5,458 nucleotides of DNA, taken from the NCBI GenBank assembly GCA_964605645.1, contig CAZSDJ010000070.1, positions 1 through 5,458 of the forward strand, in the 5' to 3' direction. Below are positions 1 to 5,121 of the stretch, piece by piece. The stretch's first letter is position 1. Each line of letters starts with the position of its first letter. The notes below the pieces were generated by a model. That model saw nothing but the letters and a program-made list of their open reading frames with translations, had not been told where the DNA came from and made no database searches. The position numbers and the translations under genes were made by a program. The stretch comes from PXAH01 sp964605645 (lineage in GTDB: Bacteria > Omnitrophota > Gorgyraeia > Duberdicusellales > 4484-171).

Positions 1-15
1 TTTAACCCTGTCAAT

Positions 16-41
16 AAAAAAGACCCTGCCATCCCTTTTTT
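16..41 (-). terminator. Weak candidate terminator after the M48 gene
   Basis: On the minus strand, about 20 nt after the M48 stop codon, a run of six A plus G is followed 12 nt later by C plus six T, giving a 7-bp inverted repeat (16-22 with 35-41) that ends in a T-run. The stem is almost all A:T and the loop is 12 nt, so it is a poor intrinsic terminator. Position and the T-run are the only support. The remainder of 1-60 shows nothing else I can name. Confidence 0.22.
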
Positions 42-60
42 ATCCCATAAGACATTAATT

Positions 61-864
61 TTATTGATAATAGGCCAGGGCTTCCGGGGTTAGCTTTTTA
101 ATATTTTCTATTCTTTGCTTACTGGAAGGATGAGTGCTTAAAAATTCAAATAAAACCTTATTGTCTTTTTGCTTGGCCATCCGCTGCCAAAATGATACCG
201 CTCCTCTGGGGTCGTAGCCGGCTTTAGCCATAAATATAAGGCCGAGATGATCAGCCTCGTTTTCGTGCAGGCGGCTATAAGGTAAAAGCACCCCATATTG
301 AGCCCCTACACCATAAGCAGTCATCCAAAGTTGTTTTGTTCTATCGGGATGATCCTTTAAGGCAGCAGATAACGCCAGCCCGCCTAAGCTGGCAACCAAC
401 CCCTGGCTCATTCTTTCCACCCCGTGCCTCGCCACAACATGCGCAATTTCGTGAGCCATAATTACTGCCAACCCGTCATTATCTTTGGTAATGGGGAGTA
501 TCCCCGTATAAACTACAACCTTTCCCCCCGGCATAGCCCAGGCATTCGCCTTCTCATTTTCAATAAGATTAAATTCCCAGTGGTAATTTTTCAAGCGATA
601 AGCTAGCCCCTCTTCTCTCAAGTAATCTTCTACAGCTGTTTTTATTCTTGCGCCCACACTCTTTACCCTGCGTACTGCCTCTGAATCATCGCTTAAGGTA
701 TTTTCTTTGAGGAATTGATTATACTGCTGGTAGCTCATCGAAAGGGCTGTATTCGGTGGGATAAAGGAAAATTGCCTCCTCCCCGTCAAAGGAACACTAG
801 CACAAGAAACTAAAAAAAATAAAAAAACCAAACACCCTGCAATAAAACAAATTCTTTTTTTCAT
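61..864 (-). CDS. M48-family zinc metalloprotease, predicted lipoprotein
   Basis: A 267-aa secreted metalloprotease of the peptidase M48 family (BepA/LoiP/Oma1-like), expected to degrade or check misfolded envelope proteins on the periplasmic side of a membrane. Residues 1-21 form a lipoprotein signal peptide: a basic MKKR start, a hydrophobic core and the lipobox LVSC, with C21 as the probable lipidated residue. The HExxH zinc motif is HEIAH at 138-142, and the third ligand lies in ENEAD at 201-205 (E201). The NAWAMPGG stretch (107-114) upstream of the helix and the STHPSS motif (243-248) near the end are typical of this group. The usual C-terminal TPR domain of BepA is absent, so it resembles the short LoiP/YcaL-type members. 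The ATG has a GAGAGGG ribosome site about 5 nt upstream and sits 14 nt after the AsmA-like gene, so the two are probably cotranscribed. The family call is secure; the substrate is unknown. Confidence 0.93.
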   Translation of the reverse strand: MKKRICFIAGCLVFLFFLVSCASVPLTGRRQFSFIPPNTALSMSYQQYNQFLKENTLSDDSEAVRRVKSVGARIKTAVEDYLREEGLAYRLKNYHWEFNLIENEKANAWAMPGGKVVVYTGILPITKDNDGLAVIMAHEIAHVVARHGVERMSQGLVASLGGLALSAALKDHPDRTKQLWMTAYGVGAQYGVLLPYSRLHENEADHLGLIFMAKAGYDPRGAVSFWQRMAKQKDNKVLFEFLSTHPSSKQRIENIKKLTPEALAYYQ

Positions 865-878
865 ATAATCCCTCTCAA

Positions 879-1808
879 TTACATTTTATCAACTATCTGA
901 TACAAAACTCCTGCGGCAATTTCCATCCGAGGAAGCATAAATCTACGCGCAGAAATAGTTATCTCAGTTTTATCATCGCTAATCTTTCTAAGCGCAATTG
1001 CTACTCTGGCTCCATCGATAGTGGCTCTAATCGCTCCGTCGGAAGGGTCGTCCTTAGTAATCTGCCCCAGTTCTTCCATCACTTTAAAACTTACCTTATA
1101 CGTATCTTTAAAATTAAGATCAACGACATTTTGGACATGATCTTTTCCGATAATTTTTGTTGCTACCACAATTGGTACAGCTGTAAAACCTGTTGCCAGA
1201 GAAACCCCGTAAATAGCAGCACTTTCTATGGCGGCTGATTTCATCGGTTCAATAAGTACCAGAAAAATTAATTGCCGTGCAGTAGGAATTCCTTTGTAGC
1301 TCATCTGCTTATCTATATTATGGACTCTTATTCTTGGCGTGGGCCCCGCCGTATAGTCCTTTCTGACAATTCTACCAATACTTAAATTAAAAAGATCTAT
1401 TTTTACCGGAGTCGGCGGTTCGCCCTCTGATTCTTGCGCAATTTTTAATGAATCTACAGCGAGCTTGCCTTCTTTATTTGTGGTAATCACCATCTCTTTC
1501 AATTCAACCTCTACAAGCAATAAGTGTGGCTTCCGTTTAAGGAAACTGCCAAAATCATAGATAGCTTTTATTTTAGGAAAAGACACCATGATGCCTTCTG
1601 GGAAACCGCTGGGATTATAAATTTTTAATCCGGATATATCTACAATTGAGGTAAAAATATTTAAGGAAAGATTGTCGATACTCACCGGCGCTCCAATAGT
1701 TCTTGAGGCAGCTTTTGTCGCTATCGACTTAATAATTAAATTCTTAGAAAGCAAAATCCCGCCAAAGAAAAACACAACTATCCCCACTATTATAAAAAAT
1801 TTTTTCAT
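879..1808 (-). CDS. AsmA-like membrane-anchored protein with DUF3568-like C-terminus
   Basis: A 309-aa envelope protein. Residues 4-22 form one uncleaved N-terminal membrane anchor. Residues 23 to about 125 have the AsmA/DUF748 pattern: a conserved helix after the anchor, then alternating beta strands with phrases such as LKIYNPSGFPEG (61-72) and a FLKRKPHLLL segment (89-98). A glycine/alanine-rich hydrophobic stretch (about 190-220) follows. The last 75 residues (about 233-309) look like a DUF3568 domain, with a pattern like DGAIRATIDGARVAIALRKI and then TEITISARR. AsmA-like proteins are linked to phospholipid transport and envelope assembly; DUF3568 has no known function. I chose the ATG at 1808 over the in-frame GTG at 1817 because AAGGGGG lies 8 nt before the ATG but would abut the GTG. 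It is the first gene of a pair with the M48 lipoprotein. I see no convincing promoter upstream. The domain calls are from pattern memory, AsmA-like being the firmer. Confidence 0.75.
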   Translation of the reverse strand: MKKFFIIVGIVVFFFGGILLSKNLIIKSIATKAASRTIGAPVSIDNLSLNIFTSIVDISGLKIYNPSGFPEGIMVSFPKIKAIYDFGSFLKRKPHLLLVEVELKEMVITTNKEGKLAVDSLKIAQESEGEPPTPVKIDLFNLSIGRIVRKDYTAGPTPRIRVHNIDKQMSYKGIPTARQLIFLVLIEPMKSAAIESAAIYGVSLATGFTAVPIVVATKIIGKDHVQNVVDLNFKDTYKVSFKVMEELGQITKDDPSDGAIRATIDGARVAIALRKISDDKTEITISARRFMLPRMEIAAGVLYQIVDKM

Positions 1809-1870
1809 TGCTCTCACCCCCTTAGCAATCCAGACGCTTTTGATAAAGTGTTAACAGCCAAAGAGTTATG

Positions 1871-1901
1871 AAACAAATATGCAGTTATTCTATATTTGTT
1901 T
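1871..1901. repeat. Perfect 10-bp inverted repeat in the intergenic region
   Basis: AAACAAATAT (1871-1880) and ATATTTGTTT (1892-1901) are perfect reverse complements separated by 11 nt. The element lies about 65 nt upstream of the AsmA-like start and just downstream of the palindrome array. No T-run follows on the minus strand, so it is not a standard terminator. It could be an operator for the AsmA/M48 pair, or chance in AT-rich DNA. Confidence 0.45.
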
Positions 1902-1908
1902 TGCACCA

Positions 1909-2048
1909 ATTCTCAGCCAACCCACAGCACTAGATAAATAGGTGTCTGTCCCTATTTATTCTCCAGCACTAGATAAATAGGTGTCTGTCCCTATTTATTC
2001 TCAGCCAACCCACAGCACTAGATAAATAGGTGTCTGTCCCTATTTATT
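1909..2048. repeat. Array of three identical REP-like palindromes
   Basis: Three copies of the same perfect palindrome, each a 9-bp stem (ATAAATAGG / CCTATTTAT) around the 8-nt loop TGTCTGTC, lie at 1934-1959, 1973-1998 and 2022-2047. The first and third sit in identical 52-bp direct repeats (1909-1960 and 1997-2048). The middle copy lacks a 10-nt piece (AGCCAACCCA) of the linker, so the spacing is 39 then 49 bp. The array begins about 14 nt after the GIY-YIG stop codon. The GGTGTCTGTCCC core resembles, from memory, dispersed palindromes found near IS200-like/REP-associated transposase genes in several bacterial genomes; no such gene is present here. No poly-T follows the hairpins, so termination is not their evident role, although they could protect the 3' end of the upstream transcript. 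Confidence 0.9.
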
Positions 2049-2061
2049 AAATAGAATGCCG

Positions 2062-2346
2062 TCAAGATAATATTCGGGATGGTTTATTTGTGGAAATCAT
2101 TTTTTTCAATCGCCTTCGACCTGTGGTCGATTTATAGAATTTTTCTTTCTGGCGAGCTTCTTTCAATGTCTCAAATGACTCTTTATGAATTACCTTGTAA
2201 GGACGATACGGACTTGAAGATTTAACTCTACCGGCGTTATGCATTGCTAAACGTTTATTAACATCCTCAGCTACACCAATATATGTTCTAGTTTTTGTCT
2301 CGTTGAGCAGAATGTAAATGTAATACATATTGAAGAGATGAACCAT
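2062..2346 (-). CDS. Small GIY-YIG nuclease-domain protein
   Basis: A 94-aa single-domain GIY-YIG protein (YhbQ/UPF0213-like size). The fold's core is visible: YIY at 9-11 and YIG at 22-24 (the GIY..YIG pair), R32 after the YIG strand, H36, and E68 in the ARQKEKF helix as the expected metal-binding glutamate. A lysine/arginine-rich tail (KSTTGRRRLKK) follows, so all usual catalytic positions seem intact. Such domains cut DNA in homing, repair or mobile-element enzymes; a role here is not shown. I start it at ATG 2346, 8 nt after GGCGAGGTGG (2355-2364). An internal ATG at 2328 is possible but has no ribosome site. The open frame extends upstream to 2502, but that part translates tRNA-Ser and two hairpins and is not real protein. 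It lies between tRNA-Ser and the palindrome array. Confidence 0.85.
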   Translation of the reverse strand: MVHLFNMYYIYILLNETKTRTYIGVAEDVNKRLAMHNAGRVKSSSPYRPYKVIHKESFETLKEARQKEKFYKSTTGRRRLKKMISTNKPSRILS

Positions 2347-2347
2347 C

Positions 2348-2409
2348 GGAGAGTCCACCTCGCCCATCAAAATTTTATATAATTTTGATGAGGCGGGTGA
2401 GACTTCTCC
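2348..2409. repeat. Long imperfect inverted repeat covering the GIY-YIG ribosome site
   Basis: The core is a perfect 10-bp stem, CATCAAAATT (2365-2374) with AATTTTGATG (2381-2390), around TTATAT. It continues outward imperfectly: GGAGAGTCCACCTCGCC (2348-2364) against AGGCGGGTGAGACTTCTCC (2391-2409), with small bulges. In the minus-strand RNA the hairpin contains the GGCGAGGTGG ribosome site of the GIY-YIG gene, so folding would hide it. Its outer arm also overlaps the arm of the neighbouring hairpin. Confidence 0.85.
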
Positions 2410-2439
2410 GTTAAAAATTTTTACAATTTTTAACGGAGA
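2405..2439. repeat. Perfect 15-bp stem-loop fused to the 3' end of tRNA-Ser
   Basis: TCTCCGTTAAAAATT (2405-2419) and AATTTTTAACGGAGA (2425-2439) are perfect reverse complements with a 5-nt loop. In the minus-strand RNA the 5' arm consists of the last five acceptor-stem bases and discriminator G of tRNA-Ser plus nine downstream bases. The same tRNA bases must pair with the tRNA 5' end in the mature form, so the two folds exclude each other. A run of five T in the distal arm gives it some terminator character, but the run is inside the stem. Confidence 0.9.
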
Positions 2440-2522
2440 GGGAGGGATTCGAACCCCCGGTGGGTTTAACCCCACAACGGTTTTCAAGACCGCCGCATTC
2501 AACCAGGCTCTGCCACCTCTCC
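2434..2522 (-). tRNA. tRNA-Ser (anticodon TGA)
   Basis: An 89-nt type II tRNA. The acceptor stem is GGAGAGG with CCTCTCC (perfect 7 bp) followed by discriminator G, as expected for serine. The D arm starts GGCAGAGCC and contains GGTTG. The anticodon stem-loop is CGGT-CTTGAAA-ACCG, giving anticodon TGA (reads UCA and related serine codons). A long variable arm (TGTGGG-GTTAAA-CCCACC) marks it as Ser-type, and the T loop is TTCGAAT on a 5-bp stem with one G:T pair. The CCA end is not encoded. Its 5' end is only 3 nt after the stop of the membrane-protein gene and it lies downstream of serS on the same strand, so it may be cut from a serS transcript. Its 3' end is part of a perfect inverted repeat. 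Confidence 0.96.
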
Positions 2523-2525
2523 ATA

Positions 2526-3116
2526 TTATTTAAAGCCCTTAACAAAAATATCGCTGATCAACTCTGTGCCTTCTTGCACGCCGGAAAGCAAAACTTTACC
2601 TAGTTCAAAATTAAAACTAATTTTTAAATAAAAACCAAATAAAATTAAATCGAGGACCACAAGAATGCTAAAAATAAAAAAATAATTAACTAAGGCATTA
2701 AAAGACTTACCTCTATTTTCACGCGCGATATAAATCAGGTGGATGAGCAAAGAGGCTGCTCCGAAGAAAACAAAAAGATTTTTATCAAATGATCTGTTAA
2801 ATATTTTCGGGATAAAAAAATAACTTACGGCAAAAATAATTAACAGCGAGGGGAACAAACAGGAGAAAAACTTAGAACGGAAGAAGAACTTCTGAATTTT
2901 TTTATATAATCCATTTAGGTCAGCTAAAAAGATATAAAAGGCAAAAACCGAAATTAAGGCGGCAACGATTGTATTAAAATGTAAGTTTTTTACGCTGTAG
3001 ACTTCTTGAATGAAGTAACGGATAAATTCTGCTAAAAAGCAAAAAATTACCAGAAAAAGAACAAATTTAACTAAGGTAAAGACGTAATTATTTTTTAATT
3101 CTCTTTCTTCCACCAA
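2526..3116 (-). CDS. Hypothetical protein with five predicted membrane helices
   Basis: I do not recognise a family. The 196-aa product is rich in F, L and I and shows five hydrophobic segments long enough to span a membrane: about 11-32, 46-66, 84-103, 113-131 and 141-165. A basic loop KKIQKFFFRSK lies near 72-82 and a mildly amphipathic tail follows from 166. No signal peptide, metal motif or transporter signature is visible. The start codon is TTG at 3116, preceded by GAGG at a 7-nt gap; the adjacent GTG at 3113 is equally possible. The gene overlaps the serS 3' end by 29 nt, which implies coupled translation, and stops 3 nt before tRNA-Ser. Its function cannot be read from this position. 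Confidence 0.72.
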   Translation of the reverse strand: MVEERELKNNYVFTLVKFVLFLVIFCFLAEFIRYFIQEVYSVKNLHFNTIVAALISVFAFYIFLADLNGLYKKIQKFFFRSKFFSCLFPSLLIIFAVSYFFIPKIFNRSFDKNLFVFFGAASLLIHLIYIARENRGKSFNALVNYFFIFSILVVLDLILFGFYLKISFNFELGKVLLSGVQEGTELISDIFVKGFK

Positions 3117-4359
3117 GATAGGACCTCAAAGCTTTGGGGATGATTACGGAACCATCCTGTTGTTGATAATTTTCTAAAATAGCCACAATTAACCGGGCTA
3201 AAGCAACACCGGAACCATTTAAGGTATGCACATATTCTTTGTTGTTGGTTTTAGAATTTTTATACTTAATATTGCCGCGCTGAGCCTGAAAACTGGCAAA
3301 ATTAGAACAACTGGAAACCTCAAGCCACTTATCGAGACCGGATGCATAAAGCTCAATGTCATAACACTTAATTGAAGCAAAGCTAATATCAGCAGTTGCT
3401 AATAGTAATATCCGATAAGGTAATCTAAGTAAATCCAGAACTTGGCAAGCATTCGCCAGTATTTGTTCCAGCGCCTTATCTGAATTTTCTGGTTTTGTTA
3501 TCTTCACTAATTCCACCTTATCAAACTCATGAACCCGCATCAGACCCTTGGTATCTTTGCCGTAGGAGCCGGCTTCTTTGCGATAGCAAGGCGTATAAGC
3601 AGCGTAAGAAATTGGTAATTCTTCCTCCGCTAATACTTCCTGAGAATGAAGGTTGGTAACGGGAACCTCAGCAGTAGGGATTAAGAAGAAATCTGTATCT
3701 TCTAATTTATACATATCGTCTCTTAAATTTGGCAGTTGGCCAGTTGTCTGCATTGAATCTTGATTAACAATTTTTGGCGGCCAAATTTCTTGATAGCCAT
3801 TTTTTTCGGTATGTAAATCAAGCATAAAATTAATTAAGGCCCGCACCAATTTAGAACCGAGGCCTTTAAAACAAACAAAATTAGAACCGGTAATCTTGGT
3901 AGCCCGCTTAAAATCAATTATATCTAAACTATTGGCTAGCTGGATATGATCTTTGGCGGGGAAATTAAATTTAGGTTTTTTGCCAACTTCTTTTAAGAGT
4001 TTATTCGCGGAGGCATCACCTTCAGGGAGGCTCGAATCAGGGATGTTCGGGATCTGGAGGCTCTTTTTACTCCACTCTTGATCTATATCTTTAAAATCTT
4101 CTCTTAAAGATTCAATGTCTGCTTTTATTGATTTGCTTTGATCAATGACTAGTTTGGGGTCGTCTTTGCTTTTAATTAATTCTTTGATTTTACTACTGAT
4201 TTTATTTTGTTCGGCGGAAAGATTTTCAATTTTAGTTAAAAGATTTCTTCTCTGTTGATCAAGCTTTAGGAATTGATCAAGGTCAAACTGAGAATTTCTT
4301 TTGCGAAGAGATTCTTTTACAATTTGCGGATTTTCTCGGATAAACTTAATATCAAGCAT
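3088..4359 (-). CDS. serS: Seryl-tRNA synthetase (class II)
   Basis: This cytoplasmic enzyme (EC 6.1.1.11) charges tRNA-Ser with serine using ATP, via seryl-adenylate. The 423 aa match the usual bacterial length. MLDIKFIREN at the start is the classic SerRS opening. Residues about 30-100 form the charged coiled-coil arm that grips the long variable arm of tRNA-Ser. The catalytic core follows: TAE at 229-231 (serine pocket), class II motif 2 CYRKEAGSYGKDTKG (258-272, with R260 and E262), the helix VHEFDKVE, the SSCSNFASFQAQR segment (349-361), and motif 3 NGSGVALAR (381-389). I start it at the ATG 4359; an in-frame TTG at 4371 would add four residues. No clear Shine-Dalgarno is visible before either, which is odd. 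It lies 34 nt behind tRNA-Lys and upstream of a tRNA-Ser gene, its own substrate. Confidence 0.98.
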   Translation of the reverse strand: MLDIKFIRENPQIVKESLRKRNSQFDLDQFLKLDQQRRNLLTKIENLSAEQNKISSKIKELIKSKDDPKLVIDQSKSIKADIESLREDFKDIDQEWSKKSLQIPNIPDSSLPEGDASANKLLKEVGKKPKFNFPAKDHIQLANSLDIIDFKRATKITGSNFVCFKGLGSKLVRALINFMLDLHTEKNGYQEIWPPKIVNQDSMQTTGQLPNLRDDMYKLEDTDFFLIPTAEVPVTNLHSQEVLAEEELPISYAAYTPCYRKEAGSYGKDTKGLMRVHEFDKVELVKITKPENSDKALEQILANACQVLDLLRLPYRILLLATADISFASIKCYDIELYASGLDKWLEVSSCSNFASFQAQRGNIKYKNSKTNNKEYVHTLNGSGVALARLIVAILENYQQQDGSVIIPKALRSYLGGRKRIKK

Positions 4360-4373
4360 TTTTAAATACAATC

Positions 4374-4404
4374 ATGGGCCATGAACAAAGTTATGGGCCA
4401 TGAA
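4374..4404. repeat. Tandem duplication of the tRNA-Lys 3' end
   Basis: ATGGGCCATGAA occurs at 4374-4385 and again at 4393-4404, a 12-bp exact direct repeat with a 19-bp period. The right copy is the 3' strand of the tRNA-Lys acceptor stem with its discriminator base and the edge of the T stem. The left copy lies outside the tRNA, in the serS leader. Confidence 0.9.
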
Positions 4405-4466
4405 GGAATCGAACCTTCAACCTTGGGCTTAAGAGGCCCCTGCTCTGCCGATTGAGCTAATGGCCC
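4394..4466 (-). tRNA. tRNA-Lys (anticodon CTT)
   Basis: A 73-nt tRNA with a perfect acceptor stem (GGGCCAT / ATGGCCC), D arm GCTC...GAGC, anticodon loop CTCTTAA giving anticodon CTT (reads AAG), variable loop AGGTT and T arm GAAGG-TTCGATT-CCTTC. The discriminator base is A, as is normal for lysine. The outermost pair of the anticodon stem (27-43) is a G-A mismatch, leaving four G:C pairs. No CCA is encoded. It lies 27 nt behind the DUF4870 gene and 34 nt before serS on the same strand. A copy of its 3' end follows 19 bp downstream. Confidence 0.96.
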
Positions 4467-4493
4467 TTGCTGTAAGTAAGTTAATTAAATTGA

Positions 4494-4808
4494 TTATGCG
4501 TTTTTTTCGGCAATATCAGCAGCAAAAGGCAAACGAATTTTTTTGCCTTGAAATGCTGTCACCATCATTACAACCCACAAAATTAATCCGGCTAAGCCAG
4601 CAATTAAATTTACAAATGGAATAAACATTAAAATTATCATCGCTACCGAAAGGATAATAGCCTGCATAGCATGAAATCTAACAAACTTATTTTCCTTCTC
4701 AATTAAGAAAAAGATAAGCCCGGTAATCCAACCAGCTAGGTAGCAGAGTAATCCGGCAACGTTCGGTTGCATCCCGATCGAAGTTTTACCAAGATCTTTT
4801 TCTTCCAT
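4494..4808 (-). CDS. DUF4870 (Tic20-like) small membrane protein
   Basis: A 104-aa inner-membrane protein matching the DUF4870 pattern. After a polar start, residues 16-37 form a helix with the characteristic NVAGLLCYLAGWITGLIFFLIE run. The family's FVRFHAMQA motif follows at 42-50, then helices at about 50-63 and 65-86 and a short charged tail. The length is normal for the family, whose function is unknown. The start is firm: AAAAGGAGG lies 7-8 nt before the ATG, the strongest ribosome site in the window. A promoter is visible upstream, and the gene heads a same-strand run that continues into tRNA-Lys and serS. Confidence 0.9.
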   Translation of the reverse strand: MEEKDLGKTSIGMQPNVAGLLCYLAGWITGLIFFLIEKENKFVRFHAMQAIILSVAMIILMFIPFVNLIAGLAGLILWVVMMVTAFQGKKIRLPFAADIAEKNA

Positions 4809-4843
4809 AACAAAACCTCCTTTTAGATTTTAATAATAAATAT

Positions 4844-4871
4844 AATATAACAAAAATATAAAAAAGGGCAA
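4844..4871 (-). promoter_or_regulatory. Probable sigma-70-type promoter upstream of the DUF4870 gene
   Basis: On the minus strand, TTGCCC (4871-4866) is followed after 16 nt by TATATT (4849-4844), preceded by TGT to give an extended -10 (TGTTATATT). It lies 35 nt before the start codon, between the 5S gene and DUF4870. The surroundings are very AT-rich, so a chance match is possible. It could drive DUF4870, tRNA-Lys, serS and the genes behind them. Confidence 0.5.
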
Positions 4872-4894
4872 GGGTTAAAGGCAGATATAAAAAA

Positions 4895-5012
4895 GTCCGG
4901 CAACTACCTACTCTCCCACTTCGTCGCCAAAGCAGTACCATCGGCCTTGAAGGGCTTAACGGCCGTATTCGGAATGGGAACGGGTGTGGCCCCTTCAGTC
5001 TGGTCACCGGAC
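4895..5012 (-). rRNA. rrf: 5S ribosomal RNA
   Basis: A complete 5S rRNA of about 118 nt, part of the large ribosomal subunit. The terminal helix is GTCCGG at the 5' end with CCGGAC at the 3' end. Between them lie the conserved bacterial elements: CCACACCCGTTCCCATTCCGAA (loop B/C side, 4966-4987), GATGGTACTGC, and GGGAGAGTAGG before the closing strand. Six T residues follow directly on the minus strand (4894-4889), so the terminal helix plus T-run could help end the rRNA transcript. It lies about 110 nt behind the 23S gene, the usual order. The ends are assigned from the helix and may be off by one or two bases. Confidence 0.97.
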
Positions 5013-5024
5013 AATTATAAAAAC

Positions 5025-5061
5025 AAAATTCAGATATCAAAGAAAATTCAGTTATCAGAAA
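5025..5061. repeat. Imperfect tandem direct repeat in the 23S-5S spacer
   Basis: AAAATTCAGATATCAAAGA (5025-5043) and AAAATTCAGTTATCAGAAA (5043-5061) align with few differences at a period of 18 bp. The second unit runs into the left arm of the palindrome at 5048-5110. Confidence 0.6.
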
Positions 5062-5110
5062 ACAGCCAACAGAAAGATATAATTTCTGTCGTCTGTCTTC
5101 TGACTTCTGA
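5048..5110. repeat. 28-bp-arm mosaic palindrome in the 23S-5S spacer
   Basis: Two 28-nt arms (5048-5075 and 5083-5110) around a 7-nt loop pair in blocks: TCAG, TCAGAA, ACAG and ACAGAAA on the left match TTTCTGT, CTGT, TTCTGA and CTGA on the right. The blocks are separated by symmetric unpaired stretches of 3, 1 and 3 nt, so 21 of 28 positions pair. This is far more order than AT-rich spacer should show. It could be an rRNA-processing stem or a copy of a dispersed repeat. Confidence 0.85.
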
Positions 5111-5121
5111 AAAAAATAAGT

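Noticed and set aside
424..606. 60-aa open frame on the plus strand
   Set aside because: It lies fully antisense to the conserved zinc-site region of the M48 gene and has no recognisable motif.
1672..1854. 60-aa open frame on the plus strand
   Set aside because: It is antisense to the N-terminus of the AsmA-like gene; its hydrophobic look mirrors the membrane-anchor codons.
1934..2047. Intrinsic terminators of the GIY-YIG gene
   Set aside because: The hairpins are not followed by a T-run on the minus strand, and three identical copies fit a repeat family better.
1909..2048. CRISPR array
   Set aside because: The repeats are palindromic with unequal period, and the linkers are themselves copies of one another rather than unique spacers; no cas gene is present.
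2347..2502. N-terminal extension of the GIY-YIG protein
   Set aside because: These codons run through tRNA-Ser and two hairpins, while a good ribosome site precedes the ATG at 2346.
4360..4393. T-box or other riboswitch before serS
   Set aside because: The leader is only 34 nt, has no T-box core motif and contains just the tRNA-Lys tail duplication.
4786..5040. 84-aa open frame on the minus strand
   Set aside because: It reads through the 5S rRNA and the DUF4870 promoter region; no coding signal.
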